This document shows positions 62,647 through 64,000 of a stretch of DNA of 64,000 nucleotides, in pieces (positions within the stretch are counted from its first letter, which is position 1; every line of letters starts with the position of its first letter). This DNA is from Dyadobacter sp. MSC1_007 (lineage in GTDB: Bacteria; Bacteroidota; Bacteroidia; Cytophagales; Spirosomataceae). A program made the translations under genes and the position numbers. The stretch is from positions 248,001 to 312,000 of the forward strand of contig NZ_JAMOZL010000004.1 in NCBI RefSeq assembly GCF_023667495.1, written 5' to 3'. Below the pieces are notes generated by a model that was given only the letters and a program-made list of their open reading frames with translations, ran no database searches and was not told the origin of the DNA.

Positions 62647-62666
62647 CACAACCTTTTAAGGTTGTG
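62647..62666. repeat. Palindrome CACAACCTTTTAAGGTTGTG after the permease gene
   Basis: Perfect 9-bp arms around TT starting at the base after the stop codon; it precedes the main terminator by four bases. Confidence 0.7.
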
Positions 62667-62670
62667 GAAT

Positions 62671-62711
62671 AAAAAAGACCTTGCTTTCAAACCGGAAGCA
62701 AGGTCTTTTTT
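62671..62711. terminator. Bidirectional terminator between the permease and lhgO
   Basis: AAAAAAGACCTTGCTT (from 62671) pairs with AAGCAAGGTCTTTTTT (to 62711) around a short loop. A and T runs on each side allow termination on both strands, for two convergent genes. Confidence 0.85.
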
Positions 62712-62744
62712 ATGGATATGAAAAAATAAAATTGGCGTCAGCTA

Positions 62745-63944
62745 TTAAAATCTCGTCAAAACCAGCTCCGACACCGTCTGCCCTATCGACAGTGATGAAG
62801 TAGCAGCCGGAGAGGGTGCATTGCAGATATTAATGGCCGTTTTATTCTCGATGATCGAAAAGTCGTCCAGCAGGCCACCGTCGTAGTCACACGCCTGAGC
62901 ACGCACACCTGAGCCGCCGGGAATGAGGTCGTCACTTTGTATTTCGGGGATTAACCCTTGCAATGCCTTTGTAAATGCTGCTTTCGAGAAAGACCGGTAG
63001 TATTCGCCCATTCCAGTACGCCAGTATTTGACAGCCACCTTCCTGAAACCGGGCCACGAAAGCGATTCCAGCAGTTCCGGAACATTGATATCCAGCTTAT
63101 CATAGCCTTCCCGCTTGAATGCAAAAACCGCATTAGGCCCTGCTTCGATCCCGCCTTCGATCATCCTCGTAAAATGTACACCCAGGAACGGAAAATTCGG
63201 ATCTGGAACCGGGTATATCAGGTTTTTGACTAGATGGTGTTTTTCAGGTTTGATCTTATAATATTCTCCCCGGAACGGAATAATCCTAACTTTGATATTC
63301 TCAGGCATCGTCAGCTGCGCAACTTTATCCGAATACAATCCGGCGCAATTGACGACTAGTTTTGTTTCAAACACTTTTCCAGTCTCCGAAACGACTTCCG
63401 AATGCGTGTTCCTGTTCCTTATATCGGTAACCTTTTCACCAAAGAGGATCTCTCCGTCCAGCTTTTGCAGGCATTCCGCGTATTTTTCACAAACAGTTTT
63501 GTAATCTATAATGCCGGTATACGGCACCCAAATGCCCTCCAAACCATGCACATGAGGCTCAATTTCCTTGATTTCGGCTGCCGAGATCATTCGATTGTCC
63601 GTCAGGCCATTCTGATTGCCTCTTTCATAAAGATTACGGAGCAAAGGACGTTGCTCTTCGGTAGTAGCCACGACGATCTTGCCGCATAAATCGTAAGGCA
63701 CGCCTTTGCGATCGCAAAAATCGATCAGCATCCGGTATCCGCGGATGCAATTGGTGGCTTTGAGGCTACCGGGCTTATAATATAATCCTGAGTGGATTAC
63801 ACCGCTGTTGTGACCCGTCTGATGTTTGGCAACCTCCTTTTCCTTTTCAAGCAAAAGCACTTTTAAAGATGGCTTTTGCTCTTTAATGCGAAGGGCGGTG
63901 GCAAGGCCTACTATTCCGCCACCGATAACTGTAATGTCGTACAT
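62745..63944 (-). CDS. lhgO: L-2-hydroxyglutarate oxidase
   Basis: This 399-residue FAD-dependent oxidoreductase of the DAO fold oxidises L-2-hydroxyglutarate to 2-oxoglutarate, passing electrons to the quinone pool. N-terminal dinucleotide site ITVIGGGIVGLATALRI; then HQTGHNSGVIHSGLYYKPGSLKA, the signature of the LhgO/YgaF group; middle LVVNCAGLYSDKVAQL and C-terminal RAQACDYDGGLLDDF. In this family the enzyme is membrane-associated. The gene stands alone and converges with the permease gene. Confidence 0.95.
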   Translation of the reverse strand: MYDITVIGGGIVGLATALRIKEQKPSLKVLLLEKEKEVAKHQTGHNSGVIHSGLYYKPGSLKATNCIRGYRMLIDFCDRKGVPYDLCGKIVVATTEEQRPLLRNLYERGNQNGLTDNRMISAAEIKEIEPHVHGLEGIWVPYTGIIDYKTVCEKYAECLQKLDGEILFGEKVTDIRNRNTHSEVVSETGKVFETKLVVNCAGLYSDKVAQLTMPENIKVRIIPFRGEYYKIKPEKHHLVKNLIYPVPDPNFPFLGVHFTRMIEGGIEAGPNAVFAFKREGYDKLDINVPELLESLSWPGFRKVAVKYWRTGMGEYYRSFSKAAFTKALQGLIPEIQSDDLIPGGSGVRAQACDYDGGLLDDFSIIENKTAINICNAPSPAATSSLSIGQTVSELVLTRF

Positions 63945-64000
63945 ATATGCTATTCTTCTTTTTCCTGATTAACCGGGAAATGATATTTTCCCCATTGAAA

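Overview
The window looks like chromosome from a Bacteroidota bacterium of the order Cytophagales. A Dyadobacter-like member of the Spirosomataceae is my best guess, inferred from gene content only. The signs are a type IX secretion sorting domain, a TonB receptor paired with a DUF4249 lipoprotein, a fused SecDF, bacillithiol synthesis (BshC), a type VI secretion system of subtype iii, and several promoters with the Bacteroidota pattern TTG-N19..22-TAnnTTTG instead of -35/-10 boxes. I saw no rRNA, tRNA, CRISPR array or intact insertion sequence.

Left part (1-34.8 kb) is mostly housekeeping and metabolism. In order it holds: a truncated alpha-2-macroglobulin-like lipoprotein; ispH; a sigma factor / membrane protein / secreted beta-rich protein trio; bshC; an acyl-CoA dehydrogenase; a three-gene unit of a T9SS-sorted glycosidase-like protein with two glycosyltransferases; a thiolase; a PspC protein; secA; phosphatidylserine decarboxylase; a rhomboid protease; a polyprenyl diphosphate synthase; a class IV aminotransferase; small lipoproteins; thiL; a small cytochrome b5-like protein; a BadF-type kinase; a two-component system; rpmB; folK; a TonB receptor with its DUF4249 lipoprotein; and a P1-family peptidase. 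The acyl-CoA dehydrogenase and thiolase genes are 5 kb apart but share a 14-bp palindrome (GTATGC-NN-GCATAC) upstream of their starts, which suggests one regulator for both.

Central part (35-57.4 kb) is a type VI secretion cluster of the Bacteroidota-specific subtype iii. Two LuxR-type regulators come first, one with a receiver lacking the phosphoacceptor Asp and one that is only a 60-residue HTH. Then follow tssK, a TssO-like protein, clpV, two small cysteine-hydrolase-like proteins (candidate effectors), two paralogous FN3-like lipoproteins, three exported proteins (one with an OmpA peptidoglycan-binding domain), PAAR, tssB, tssC, two divergent Hcp paralogues, vgrG, a third Hcp, tssN on the opposite strand, tssE, tssF and tssG. 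TssJ/L/M are absent, as expected for subtype iii. I could not recognise TssP, TssQ or TssR; the five exported proteins at 42.0-47.6 kb may take their place or serve as immunity proteins. The cluster also carries non-coding repeats: a run of GC-rich palindromes between tssK and tssO, and two related ~113-bp purine/pyrimidine hairpin elements in opposite orientation on either side of tssC, one continuing into an 8-bp tandem repeat.

Right part (57.4-64 kb) has a small unrecognised membrane-associated protein, secDF, an APC-family amino acid permease and an L-2-hydroxyglutarate oxidase.
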